Positions 41,106 through 49,861 of a stretch of DNA of 64,000 nt are shown piece by piece; the first letter of the stretch is position 1, and each line of letters opens with the position of its first letter. Origin of the DNA: Saprospiraceae bacterium (GTDB lineage Bacteria; Bacteroidota; Bacteroidia; Chitinophagales; Saprospiraceae); NCBI GenBank assembly GCA_041392805.1, contig JAWKLJ010000002.1:62001-126000 (forward strand), in the 5' to 3' direction. The notes beneath the pieces are model-generated. The model was not told the origin of the DNA and ran no database searches. It saw only the letters and a program-made list of their open reading frames with translations. A program made the translations under genes and the position numbers.

Positions 41106-41706
41106 AATCTAAACGATTTTTATTGATGTTAAAAATGATATTATCCAAATCTTTGAGGTCTTCTGCTTCAATCCAGGCATAACAAGATTGAAAATGCGCC
41201 TCATCGTAATAGTCCATCCATCCCAGCAGGCAAGCTTCGAGTCTATTGCTCTTAAATAGGCTTTTGGCATAATCTCGCAACAAATCCAGGTGCTCACTGG
41301 CTTGTAGAAAAAAGTAATTCTCTCCCTGGAAATTGTGTTTTATACTCAGCTCACCTAAGATAGCGCTGGGCAGGGTATAGGTGAATTGGGCCGGGCTGTA
41401 ACTAATGTCAGCATTGGCAAATACTTTTTCATAGTAGTTTTGGTCGATATATGAAGATCCGCTTTTACTAGCCAACAATACCCCCGTCTTTTCTGGAGCC
41501 ATCAATCGATGCTTTGGTACGATCGGCCATGCTGACAAAAAACCCATTTGGCAAAAGAGATCCATTTTGTGGAACTTGGGATAATCTGCCTTAAAGAACC
41601 GATAAGCCTCCAGAAAAAAGGACTCCTCCTTGCCCGGGCTGGCCTTAAAAATAACCTGCCCGTTATAGGTAAACTGATGTGGTTGTATGACGGCGTATGT
41701 AGCCAT
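41083..41706 (-). CDS. Truncated ketosynthase-like protein
   Basis: 207 residues from ATG 41706 (MATYAVIQPHQF); an in-frame ATG at 41757 overlaps nothing but lacks support. The stretch PAQFTYTLPSAILGELSIKH resembles the dimer-interface segment of KS/CLF proteins, and GVLLASKSGSSYIDQNYY the early thiolase-fold strand. At about half the length of a KS and with no Cys-His-His set, it cannot be a condensing enzyme alone. Small KS-like proteins like this are known from flexirubin and aryl-polyene clusters. Role unknown, perhaps scaffold or chain-length control. Confidence 0.6.
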   Translation of the reverse strand: MATYAVIQPHQFTYNGQVIFKASPGKEESFFLEAYRFFKADYPKFHKMDLFCQMGFLSAWPIVPKHRLMAPEKTGVLLASKSGSSYIDQNYYEKVFANADISYSPAQFTYTLPSAILGELSIKHNFQGENYFFLQASEHLDLLRDYAKSLFKSNRLEACLLGWMDYYDEAHFQSCYAWIEAEDLKDLDNIIFNINKNRLDYGKAPIN

Positions 41707-41805
41707 GATATTGACTTTTGTCCGAGGCTGTGCTTCCTTTAAGGGAAGGAACAGCATGGGAAATTATATTACATTTTTGACGATCCACTTCTTTCCGCCG
41801 AACCC

Positions 41806-42948
41806 TTAGGCGGCGCTCTTTTCAACCATCAGACAAGCATTGCCCCCTCCGAAACCTGAAGCCGTTTTTAAAAAACTTTTCATTGGGGTCCAGGCCAGGG
41901 CTGTCGTAGGTTGCATTTTGATATCTTCCCCCGCTGATTCAAAGCCCAAAGAGGGCAAAATCGTATTTTGTTTTAAGGCCTCCGTTGCAATGGCGGTCTC
42001 TAATAAGCCGGCTGCGCCCAGGGTATGACCATACACCCCTTTCAGACTGAAGTAGGGGACATCTTCCAACCCCGATTGGTAAAAGGCTAGTGACTCCATG
42101 GCATCATTATACCTGGTTCCCGTTCCATGTGCAGCGATAAAATCGGGTAGCACTGCTTGGGTAGACTGTGACAGACAGTCTTTAATGGCTTTGCTCAGGC
42201 CCCTGGCTTCCTTGGAAGGAGCCGTCATATGATTGGCATCATTGCTAGATGTACCGCCTAGAATTTTCAGGCTGTTTTTTTCTTCTGGCAGGGCACTCAG
42301 TACTACCCCCGCGCAACATTCCCCCAGGTTGACGCCTGTTCGGTGTTGGTCAAAAGGACGGCATCGCCCCTTGGCGTAGGCATTGAGCGAATAAAAACCG
42401 GAAATCGTAAAATCTGTTACCAGGTCCGCCGCCAAAACCAGTGCCCGTTGGTAAATGCCAGCTTCGATGAGTTGGCGGCCGATTAAGATGCCTTCAACCC
42501 CCGAGATACAAGCATTGGAGATAACAATCGGCTCCTTGATAAATCCAAGTTTTTGACTAATCGCTTTGGCACATTGGGAAAATAAAATGCGATCACTTGG
42601 GATATCCTTTCCATTTTTGAAAAGCAAATCTATATTGCCTTTAGTGGTACAAAAGATCAAAATATGTTTAGGGTCTTTGGGGTCTAGATTACTGTTGTCC
42701 AAAAGTTTTTTGCCCGTAACGATACTCATCCTTTCCAGCTTGGTCAATGCCTGCTTCGTTGCTAAAATATCGTCGTACTCGTCCAACTGTTTTTGGTCAA
42801 TCAAAGCGCAAAATAAGTCTTTTTTCGCGGCACCCGTTGGGTGTTCCCGCAGGGCACTGATGCCTGCGCTCACCTGTTTGAAATTAGTTGCTAAACCAAT
42901 TCCTAAAGGACTTACGATTTCCGCTTTGGTGATATAACTTGTGCTCAT
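41806..42948 (-). CDS. Beta-ketoacyl synthase (second active KS)
   Basis: 380 residues from ATG 42948, which overlaps the thioesterase stop as ATGA (an ATG at 42972 is less likely). Cys147 in ISNACISGVEG, His in AAHGTGTRYNDAM and GVYGHTLGAAGLLE complete the triad. This KS could start the chain from the aryl unit, while the 34408 KS/CLF pair extends it; the division of labour is inferred. Confidence 0.88.
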   Translation of the reverse strand: MSTSYITKAEIVSPLGIGLATNFKQVSAGISALREHPTGAAKKDLFCALIDQKQLDEYDDILATKQALTKLERMSIVTGKKLLDNSNLDPKDPKHILIFCTTKGNIDLLFKNGKDIPSDRILFSQCAKAISQKLGFIKEPIVISNACISGVEGILIGRQLIEAGIYQRALVLAADLVTDFTISGFYSLNAYAKGRCRPFDQHRTGVNLGECCAGVVLSALPEEKNSLKILGGTSSNDANHMTAPSKEARGLSKAIKDCLSQSTQAVLPDFIAAHGTGTRYNDAMESLAFYQSGLEDVPYFSLKGVYGHTLGAAGLLETAIATEALKQNTILPSLGFESAGEDIKMQPTTALAWTPMKSFLKTASGFGGGNACLMVEKSAA

Positions 42949-43385
42949 GGTACGAAGATTTTTTGTCGCCATTGTTTGAAAAATGCTGGCTGAACCATGA
43001 CCAGGTTCATGTTTTTATCAGTAAAAACCTGACATGTCTTGCCGCTGCAAACCAACTCCCGATCCTGATTAAAGACTTGGTAGCTGAAATTGATTTTTGC
43101 TGCATCGGAGTCTTCAAAGGTCGTTTCAACGTCTATGATGTCTCCATACCTCAATACTTTGTTATATTTGACATTAACCGATACAATTGGCACTACATAA
43201 CCTTCATCCAGGATATCGAGGTAACCTATTCCATACTGCTTGTTGAAGCATTCCCGGCCGTCCTCAAAATATTTTACATAACGGCCATGCCAAACAATTT
43301 GCAAGGAATCCACATCGCTAAAGCATACTTCAACTGTTTTCGTGGTCGATAAAGTCCTTTTCATGGTGGCTGTTTTGTGACGCAA
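42945..43385 (-). CDS. 4HBT-family acyl-CoA/ACP thioesterase
   Basis: 146 residues (139 from ATG 43364). HotDog fold with the 4HBT signature VCFSDVDSLQIVWHGRYVKYF and ECFNKQYGIGY. It hydrolyses acyl thioesters, for example to release or proofread the chain. Thioesterases of this type are standard in aryl-polyene and flexirubin clusters. Confidence 0.85.
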   Translation of the reverse strand: MRHKTATMKRTLSTTKTVEVCFSDVDSLQIVWHGRYVKYFEDGRECFNKQYGIGYLDILDEGYVVPIVSVNVKYNKVLRYGDIIDVETTFEDSDAAKINFSYQVFNQDRELVCSGKTCQVFTDKNMNLVMVQPAFFKQWRQKIFVP

Positions 43386-43409
43386 TGGGTACTGCTTCTG
43401 CGCTGTGTC

Positions 43410-43616
43410 TTATTTTTTTTCTGTCCCACCAGTGATGGGCTTGTGATTATTGCGCTGCAAATAAGCCTTACTCTGGTGTTTGGTGCTTTTGCTAAAGCGA
43501 TCGCTGAGGCGCATCTCAGAGAGTTTAACTTTTAACTTCCTGAGCATGAAGTGATGGGTCAGCGGGAGCTCATTTTTGTTGTCAGGCTCAAATATCTCGT
43601 GATAAACTTCTTTCAT
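43410..43616 (-). CDS. Small basic protein of unknown function in the cluster
   Basis: 68 residues, Lys/Arg-rich (LRKLKVKLSEMRLSDRFSK), no signal peptide and no recognised domain. It lies between the ATP-grasp gene (52-nt gap) and the thioesterase gene (24-nt gap), same strand. Too basic for a carrier protein. It might be a further precursor, a regulator or a chance reading frame. Confidence 0.4.
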   Translation of the reverse strand: MKEVYHEIFEPDNKNELPLTHHFMLRKLKVKLSEMRLSDRFSKSTKHQSKAYLQRNNHKPITGGTEKK

Positions 43617-43668
43617 GCTGCTTGGATTTTGTGTTAAAACAAACTGCTTTTGAACCAGGGCATCAACA

Positions 43669-44670
43669 TTAATTGATGATGACTTCCATTTTTTTCACTT
43701 GCTCGTTTTGCGCGATCAAATACTCGGCAATTATTTTTTCTAAGTAATAATTGCAATGTCTCGACTCCAGTAGATACTGGCCAATGGGATTAACTTCCAG
43801 AAAATAATAATCCCCATTTCGGTCTCGAATAAAATCGATACAACCACTTGTCAGCCCTACGCTTTCCATCAGCCTTTGGGTGCCCTGGATCATCATTTCG
43901 GGCAATTTATAGGGAAGAAAATGTGTACTAGCCGATTCATTGATCAATTTCCGGTCGGCATAAGCCCCTTTCTTAGGATTGACAATGGCCGTAGAATAAG
44001 TCTTCCCGCCCAGAAAAAAAGTTCTGATTTCATAATCCGGACAAATGTATTCCTGTAGTAAACTAGGGAAGAAGCTGTCACTAAACTGGTCCAAGTCCTT
44101 TAAGGCTAGTTTTTTTGTCAGGGTGTAATAAGCATAATCACCATCCAGGTAATATTTTCGACCTTCGTCCGAAATTTGTTTCGTGCTAAGGGTTTTATGC
44201 TTAGTGGACCGACAAAACTGTATGGCTTCTTCCCTACTGCTCGTGATTCGCGTCTGGGGGACCAGCAATCCGGCTGCTTTTGCCTGGATCAATACCGCCA
44301 GCTTGTTGGGTTGGATGCAGGATAAATTGCCGGGCATCCAAGTCTTTTCTCTCAAGAGGTAAGCCAGTAGCTCAAATGTGCCTTTTACCTCTGCTCTTAG
44401 ATCGTCATTCAATTGTTGGGAGAACCGTTTTACATTCACTTTAAAGCTCGAAAGCCCTGATTGGAAATGTCGGTACCAAACGATATTGGTGGACCTGACT
44501 AATGGAATGTCTCTTAAAAAAGCTTCTTTTTTTTGGAGATCAATCCGTAGGTCTCCTTTGACTATATCCTCAACCGTCAGTTTTAGAAAGTCTACCTGGT
44601 AGTGAATGAGCCAGTCGATCACGGGATCCGTGCCCTGCTCAAATCCTGGAGAACCCAATATTAAGATCAC
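43669..44670 (-). CDS. ATP-grasp peptide ligase (graspetide synthetase, GwsG-like)
   Basis: 333 residues. N-terminal preATP part (MILILGSPGFEQGTDPVID), then ATP-grasp motifs LLQEYICPDYEIRTFFLGG, the lid region with KKGAYADRK, and the Mg-binding Glu-x-Asn in YFLEVNPIGQYL. The start and the segment NIVWYRH fit the ligase of grasp-with-SPASM systems. It uses ATP to activate Glu/Asp side chains in the precursor and join them to Ser/Thr/Lys. It starts 1 nt after the TPR gene stop, near the front of the operon and far from its SPASM partner at 29513. Confidence 0.82.
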   Translation of the reverse strand: MILILGSPGFEQGTDPVIDWLIHYQVDFLKLTVEDIVKGDLRIDLQKKEAFLRDIPLVRSTNIVWYRHFQSGLSSFKVNVKRFSQQLNDDLRAEVKGTFELLAYLLREKTWMPGNLSCIQPNKLAVLIQAKAAGLLVPQTRITSSREEAIQFCRSTKHKTLSTKQISDEGRKYYLDGDYAYYTLTKKLALKDLDQFSDSFFPSLLQEYICPDYEIRTFFLGGKTYSTAIVNPKKGAYADRKLINESASTHFLPYKLPEMMIQGTQRLMESVGLTSGCIDFIRDRNGDYYFLEVNPIGQYLLESRHCNYYLEKIIAEYLIAQNEQVKKMEVIIN

Positions 44671-44671
44671 T

Positions 44672-45325
44672 TTATTGACACTCTTTTCCTATGTAATAAT
44701 CAATGGAGGTATATCCCCAGTGTGGGTAATAGGCCGATTGGCTTTTATCTGTTGGGGTTCCGCTGGCCACAGCTGATGCTTTTTGAAAAAACTCGCACGC
44801 CTTCTTTTTACTGCCGCCTACAAAGGCCGGTAGATGCATGTAATAATAGGCCATGACCAGAAAGGCCCTTGGATTGTTGGGATCATCTTCAATTGCTTTT
44901 TCCAATGCGGTTTTTGCGGAACCAATAAATGTAGGGCCATAGGACATATGATCAACCCCCATTAAATATAGCTGGATACGTGCTTTTAAGGTGCCAAGCT
45001 CGGAATTGGCGTCACACAGTCCCTCTGCTTTTTCCAGGAAAACCAGGCCTTCATTAAAGTAGCCTTCGATATCTGATGCATCTTTCGACTTTTGTCCCAT
45101 TCTCATATTACAATACGCACTATAATACAAGGGTATCCAATCTTGGGTTTCGATTTCACCCAAACGAGAAAACCGATAGGAAAGAGAAGAAAGGGTGGCG
45201 ATGGATTGTGCAGTATCTAGTTCATTGACATAGGCAATTAAACGTTGTGAATATTTTTCGTTTTGGCCGAAAGCAAAGGTGCTGATCAGGCCAAATACTA
45301 AGAGGAGGATACCTGTTCTAATCAT
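44672..45325 (-). CDS. Secreted TPR-like protein, first gene of the operon
   Basis: 217 residues with a signal peptide (GILLLVFGLISTFAFGQ). Helical repeats with one recognisable TPR (KTALEKAIEDDPNNPRAFLV) and a conserved-looking C-terminus (GGSKKKACEFFQKA). Periplasmic. It is coupled to the ATP-grasp gene (1-nt gap), so a role in product export, sensing or immunity is possible. Nothing closer can be said. Confidence 0.7.
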   Translation of the reverse strand: MIRTGILLLVFGLISTFAFGQNEKYSQRLIAYVNELDTAQSIATLSSLSYRFSRLGEIETQDWIPLYYSAYCNMRMGQKSKDASDIEGYFNEGLVFLEKAEGLCDANSELGTLKARIQLYLMGVDHMSYGPTFIGSAKTALEKAIEDDPNNPRAFLVMAYYYMHLPAFVGGSKKKACEFFQKASAVASGTPTDKSQSAYYPHWGYTSIDYYIGKECQ

Positions 45326-45397
45326 GACGTAAAAATTTTAATGTTACTTAATTGGTTCTAAATTGCTCCTGCTGTTGCTAACACTGTTCTTGATTTC

Positions 45398-45639
45398 TGA
45401 TACAAATGTAAGGGCGGATTTAGAAAACTTTCCCATCAGTTTTTATCGTTTTGGGAAAGCCATTTTTTAATGTTTCGATGAAAGTTGGTGCGCCTTACCT
45501 CGTACCTGAAAACCGCTTTTTCTTTTGGTTGCTTTTTGCTTTCGCTAACTTATGATACAAATGTAGGGTTGATTGCTATGAATTTTGCTATCAATTTTTG
45601 TTGTTTTGGGAAAGCCTTTTTTTGAATTTTCGAGTGAAG
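45398..45639 (-). promoter_or_regulatory. Duplicated upstream segment with two -7 boxes for the biosynthetic operon
   Basis: Two related 87-88-nt segments (45398-45484 and 45552-45639) share TGATACAAATGTA and TTTTGGGAAAGCC blocks. Read on the minus strand each has TACATTTG (45403-45410 and 45558-45565), matching TAnnTTTG; the nearer lies about 80 nt upstream of the first gene. No clear -33 TTG at standard spacing is present, which may mean activator dependence. The inverted CTTTCCC/GGGAAAG around 45429-45459 in the first copy could be an operator. Confidence 0.45.
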
Positions 45640-45796
45640 TATAAGTCGAATGGTCAGCTTTTGCTAAGTGAAATTGACTGAAATAGCATGCTGTTGACCA
45701 AGAAAGGTGGGATAATAGCGGAAAGAAAGGAGGCCTTTCCACTTTCAAAGTGGGAAGTCGTAAGTCGAAAGTCAGGGGCGGGAAGCGCAACAGATC

Positions 45797-46373
45797 AAAC
45801 AAACCCCAAGCCATTTCCAATCCCATCGGGATTCAACATTGGTAGGCCAAACAAACCCCCAGCCATTTCCAATCCCATCGGGATTCAACATTGGTAGGCC
45901 AAGCAAACCCCAAGCCATTTCCAATCCCATCGGGATTCAACATTGGTAGGCCAAACAAACCCCAAGCCATTTCCAATCCCATCGGGATTCAACATTGGTA
46001 GGCCAAGCAACCCCCCAAGCCATTTCCAATCCCATCGGGATTCAACATTGGTAGGCCAAACAAACCCCAAGCCATTTCCAATCCCATCGGGATTCAACAT
46101 TGGTAGACCAAACAAACCCCAAGCCATTTCCAATCCCATCGGGATTCAACATCGGTAGAGCCAGCCAAACCCCAAGCCATTTCCAATCCCATCGGGATTC
46201 AACATTGGTAGGCCAAACAAACCCCAAGCCATTTCCAATCCCATCGGGATTCAACATTGGTAGAGCCAGCCAAACCCCAAGCCATTTCCAATCCCATCGG
46301 GATTCAACATTGGTAGAGCCAAACAAACCCCAAGCCATTTCCAATCCCATCGGGATTCAACATTGGTAGAGCC
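45797..46373. repeat. 52-bp tandem repeat, eleven units
   Basis: The unit reads CCCAAGCCATTTCCAATCCC, then ATCGGGATTCAACATTGGTA, then GGCCAAACAAAC. Eleven copies with few changes (GGCCAAACAA alternating with GAGCCAGCCA). Each contains the palindrome AATCCC-ATC-GGGATT. All of the unit is conserved, so there are no spacers and it is not a CRISPR array. It lies between the biosynthetic operon promoter and the end of alaS. Confidence 0.92.
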
Positions 46374-46377
46374 AGCA

Positions 46378-46480
46378 TAAAGGTAAGAAATCGTAAGCCG
46401 GGGACGGGAAATTGGGAAATGGGAAAATTGCGCACCTGAGCCTTTCCGCCTTCCGCCTTCCGCTTTCCCATTTCCCCTTT
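46378..46480. repeat. Interspersed purine/pyrimidine hairpin repeat (copy 2)
   Basis: Reverse-oriented relative of 8150-8235. On the minus strand GGCGGAAAGGCTCAGGTGCG and ATTTTCCCATTTCCC follow one another. It begins 2 nt after the alaS stop. A weaker relative (GTGGGAAGTCGTAAGTCGAA) is at 45748-45785. Confidence 0.5.
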
Positions 46481-46481
46481 C

Positions 46482-49109
46482 TCACCCCACCAAAGCCCTG
46501 GCTGCAGCAATAGCATCCGAGATTCCGCTAGCATCGGTGCCGCCGGCCGTTGCGAAGAAAGGTTGGCCGCCGCCGCCGCCTTGGATGTGCTTAGCCAACT
46601 GGCGAACCATGTTGCCGGCGTGGAGGTCGCCTTGTCCGGCGATGTCTTTGCTAATGATGATCGTGAGCAAAGCCTTATCCTTTATGGCTGCGCCCAGCAC
46701 AATAACGGCCTTCTCCATTTCTTTTTCCAATTGGAAAGCCAGGGTCTTAATGGCATTCGGATCATCGAGTGCAATATGCGCTCCCAGGAATTGGATGCCA
46801 TTGATGGTTTCGACTTTCGCCTTTAGTTGATCTTTGAGGGCGCCAGCCTGGGCCTGGTGCATTTTTTCCAGTTCTTTTTTGAGCTGTTTGTTCTCTTCCT
46901 GTAGGGCTGCTACCTGACTGACAGGGTTGGGCGCATTTTTGAACAGGGCCCGGATGCTATTCAGTTCATCTAGCTGCTCCTTAATATAGGTCTGAGCTGC
47001 TGCGGCTGTGATGGCTTCGATTCGCCGTATTCCTGCCGCTACACCTGTTTCGGAAACGATCTTAAATAAGCCGATATGGCCGGTGGCATCGACATGGGTA
47101 CCCCCACATAGCTCACGCGAAAAGTCGGCATCGAAGGTAATCATTCGAACTAAATCGCCATATTTTTCGCCAAAAAGCATGGTGGCCCCAGCCGCTTGCG
47201 CTTCCTGGATGGGCATGTAGCGGTTTTCCTCCAATGCAATATTTTGCCTGATTTTTTGATTGACGACCGCTTCGATCTCCTGTAGTTCCGCTTCGGTGAC
47301 GGGTTGGAAATGCGAAAAGTCAAAGCGTAAGCGTTTATGGTCTACATTTTGTCCCTTTTGCAAGGCATGAGTGCCCAAAATTTGATGCAGAGCAGCATGC
47401 ATGAGGTGGGTAGCTGTGTGGTTGTTTTCGGTGGCATGACGCATTTTTGCATCAACGAAACCTTTGACTTCCAGGCTCATGTCTGCAGGCAGGCGATCCA
47501 CGATATGTACAATCAGGTCATTTTCTTTTTTGGTATCCAATACCTTCACCTTTTCCGCGCCGATCCAAAGGCTTCCCTTGTCGCCAACTTGTCCGCCGCT
47601 TTCACCATAAAAAGGTGTTTTATTCAGCACCAATTGGAACTGATCGCTTTTCTTTACGTTGACAATCCGGTATTTGAGTACTTTGGCCGCTTTTAATTCA
47701 AGGGTATCGTAGCCTATAAACTGGACTTCTTCATCTTCATTAACGACCTGCCAATCACCTACTTCTTTTTGTGCATCTGCACGTGACCGTGCTTTTTGCG
47801 CAGCCAAGGCCTTTTCAAACCCTACTTCATCAATGGCAAAACCCTTTTCACTGGCAATCAGGCGTGTCAGGTCAATAGGAAAACCAAAGGTATCGTACAA
47901 TTCAAAAGCATCATCACCATTAATGACATTATTGCTCAACTCTAAGGCCTCGAAACGTCGAAGACCATTTTCTAAGGTGTTGAGAAAGGCAATTTCCTCT
48001 CCTTCGATAATCTTGGCCACTTGGTCGCGCTGTGCATCTAATTCAGGGAAAACCCTTTCGAAGGTATCAGCAAGCAATGGGATAAGCGTATGTAGAAAAG
48101 GCGATTTTATATCCAAAAACGAATAATAATAACGAACAGCCCTCCTTAGAATACGACGAATCACGTAACCCGCGCCAGAATTACCGGGTAGCTGTCCATC
48201 AGCAATGGCAAAAGCAACGGCCCGGATGTGGTCCGAAACAACGCGCATAGCGATATCTACTTTATTCGTAGGATCGTAACTAAAGGTATAGGTTTTGCCT
48301 GCTGCTTTTTCAATAAATTGTATAAATGGAGAAAAAATATCCGTATCGTAGGTAGCCGTTTTACCTTGCAAGATCATGCAAAGGCGTTCGAAGCCCATCC
48401 CCGTATCCACATGCTTTTCTGGCAAGGTTTCCAAAGAACGGTCCGCTTTGCGATTAAATTGGATAAATACATTGTTCCAAATCTCCACGACCATCGGATT
48501 ATCCATATTCACCAGTTTGGCGCCGGCTAATGTTTTGCGTTCCTCTGCTGATCGCATGTCGATATGGATTTCCGAACAAGGACCACATGGCCCCGTTTCG
48601 CCCATTTCCCAGAAGTTATCCTTTTTACCGAAGTAGAGCACGTGGTCTTCTGGCAGGTATTTCATCCAAATTTGCTTGGCCTCTTCATCGGCAGGTAGCC
48701 CATCTTCGTCGTCTCCTCCAAAAACAGTGGCATAGATGCGATCTTTTGGAAGCTTGTATACTTCTGTCAATAGCTCCCATGACCAGGCGATGGCTTCTGC
48801 TTTGAAGTAATCGCCAATGGACCAATTCCCCAGCATCTCGAACATCGTATGGTGGGTGCCATCTAGGCCTACTTCCTCCAGGTCATTGTGTTTACCGGAA
48901 ACCCGTAAGCATTTCTGCGTGTCGGCGATTCGTCGAACATCAGGCGTCTGATTGCCCAGGAAAAAATCCTTGAACTGGTTCATCCCTGCATTGGTGAACA
49001 TCAAGCTCGGATCGTCTTTATTTACGATAGGAGCCGAAGCTACAATTTTATGTTGTTTGGATTTAAAAAAGGCTAAAAACTGATCTCGGATTTCCTGTGC
49101 TGTCATCAT
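46482..49109 (-). CDS. alaS: Alanyl-tRNA synthetase
   Basis: 875 residues from ATG 49109 (MMTAQEIRDQFLAFFKSK); a start at 49169 would add an unlikely extension. Class II motif 1-3 region with NAGMNQFKDFFLG, the editing-domain zinc site (HTATHLMHAALH, and CGGTHVDATG), and the C-Ala end (GGGGGGQPFFATAGGTD). It charges tRNA-Ala and edits mischarged Ser/Gly. Essential housekeeping gene, unlike its neighbours. Confidence 0.97.
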   Translation of the reverse strand: MMTAQEIRDQFLAFFKSKQHKIVASAPIVNKDDPSLMFTNAGMNQFKDFFLGNQTPDVRRIADTQKCLRVSGKHNDLEEVGLDGTHHTMFEMLGNWSIGDYFKAEAIAWSWELLTEVYKLPKDRIYATVFGGDDEDGLPADEEAKQIWMKYLPEDHVLYFGKKDNFWEMGETGPCGPCSEIHIDMRSAEERKTLAGAKLVNMDNPMVVEIWNNVFIQFNRKADRSLETLPEKHVDTGMGFERLCMILQGKTATYDTDIFSPFIQFIEKAAGKTYTFSYDPTNKVDIAMRVVSDHIRAVAFAIADGQLPGNSGAGYVIRRILRRAVRYYYSFLDIKSPFLHTLIPLLADTFERVFPELDAQRDQVAKIIEGEEIAFLNTLENGLRRFEALELSNNVINGDDAFELYDTFGFPIDLTRLIASEKGFAIDEVGFEKALAAQKARSRADAQKEVGDWQVVNEDEEVQFIGYDTLELKAAKVLKYRIVNVKKSDQFQLVLNKTPFYGESGGQVGDKGSLWIGAEKVKVLDTKKENDLIVHIVDRLPADMSLEVKGFVDAKMRHATENNHTATHLMHAALHQILGTHALQKGQNVDHKRLRFDFSHFQPVTEAELQEIEAVVNQKIRQNIALEENRYMPIQEAQAAGATMLFGEKYGDLVRMITFDADFSRELCGGTHVDATGHIGLFKIVSETGVAAGIRRIEAITAAAAQTYIKEQLDELNSIRALFKNAPNPVSQVAALQEENKQLKKELEKMHQAQAGALKDQLKAKVETINGIQFLGAHIALDDPNAIKTLAFQLEKEMEKAVIVLGAAIKDKALLTIIISKDIAGQGDLHAGNMVRQLAKHIQGGGGGQPFFATAGGTDASGISDAIAAARALVG

Positions 49110-49169
49110 CTTCGACTTGCTAATATTTTTATGAACCGCGAAGATAAGTCTTGTTGTGGAATTAAGCAA

Positions 49170-49861
49170 TTTATCCAGCTAAAGCAGCGTTTTATCCTGA
49201 ATTTTTAGGCGAAACAATTATTCAGGCTTCATTGCAGCAAAACAAATTCTACGCGCCTGTTTTTGGCCCTTCCTTGCTCGGTATCATTACCAACAAGGGG
49301 CTGTCAAAACGTTAAATTTTTCTTAATTAACAAAAATCTCGAAGAAATAAATCCATATTTGTGCGCTTCCTATGAAAAAAGATCGTTTATACTAATTGAC
49401 AAATTTACATATACATACTTTGTCAAGCCTTATTTTCCCTCAAGAACAGTCCAAACCCTAGTCTGAAAGTAATTTTACACTCCTGTTTTGCGTTTCATAG
49501 TGCGATTCCATGAATAAGCTGTTAAAAGCAATGAATGACCTTATGATTTATTCAAAGCTTTTTGATTGAGAAAACAAAAAAAATAAAGACCGATTGGTAG
49601 GTAAAAATGCCAAAAATTGACATTTTATGTATTTTTTTTGATAACAGTTTAGTTAAAAATCAGCATTTTAATGATGACTTAAGCGATTTTTTGCAAAAAA
49701 ATTTTGTTTATCTGAACACTGAAGGTATATTTGATCTGGCCATCTGAAAGTAAAACGCTCCAAGAGAGTATTTGAAAACTAAGCAATCAGTTCCACTTGT
49801 GTGTGGTTAAGTTTCTGCGGAAACACTGTTTGTTTTACTTTATGGCTTACATTTAACACTC
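49170..49861. other. Long A/T-rich intergenic region
   Basis: About 690 nt between divergent alaS and the M23 peptidase gene. I see no credible gene or RNA. The A/T-rich part (49300-49750) should contain both promoters. The only nearby element is GGCTTACATTTAACACT just before the M23 start, a partial -7-like box. Confidence 0.5.

Noticed and set aside
45885..46350. Repeat-encoded proteins on both strands
   Set aside because: The tandem repeat is free of stops in several frames at once, so the open frames carry no information.
45797..46373. CRISPR array
   Set aside because: The whole 52-bp unit is conserved, with no unique spacers, and there are no cas genes nearby. It is a plain tandem repeat.
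49263..49466. 67-codon frame in the alaS-M23 gap
   Set aside because: A/T-rich, no start context, composition not protein-like.
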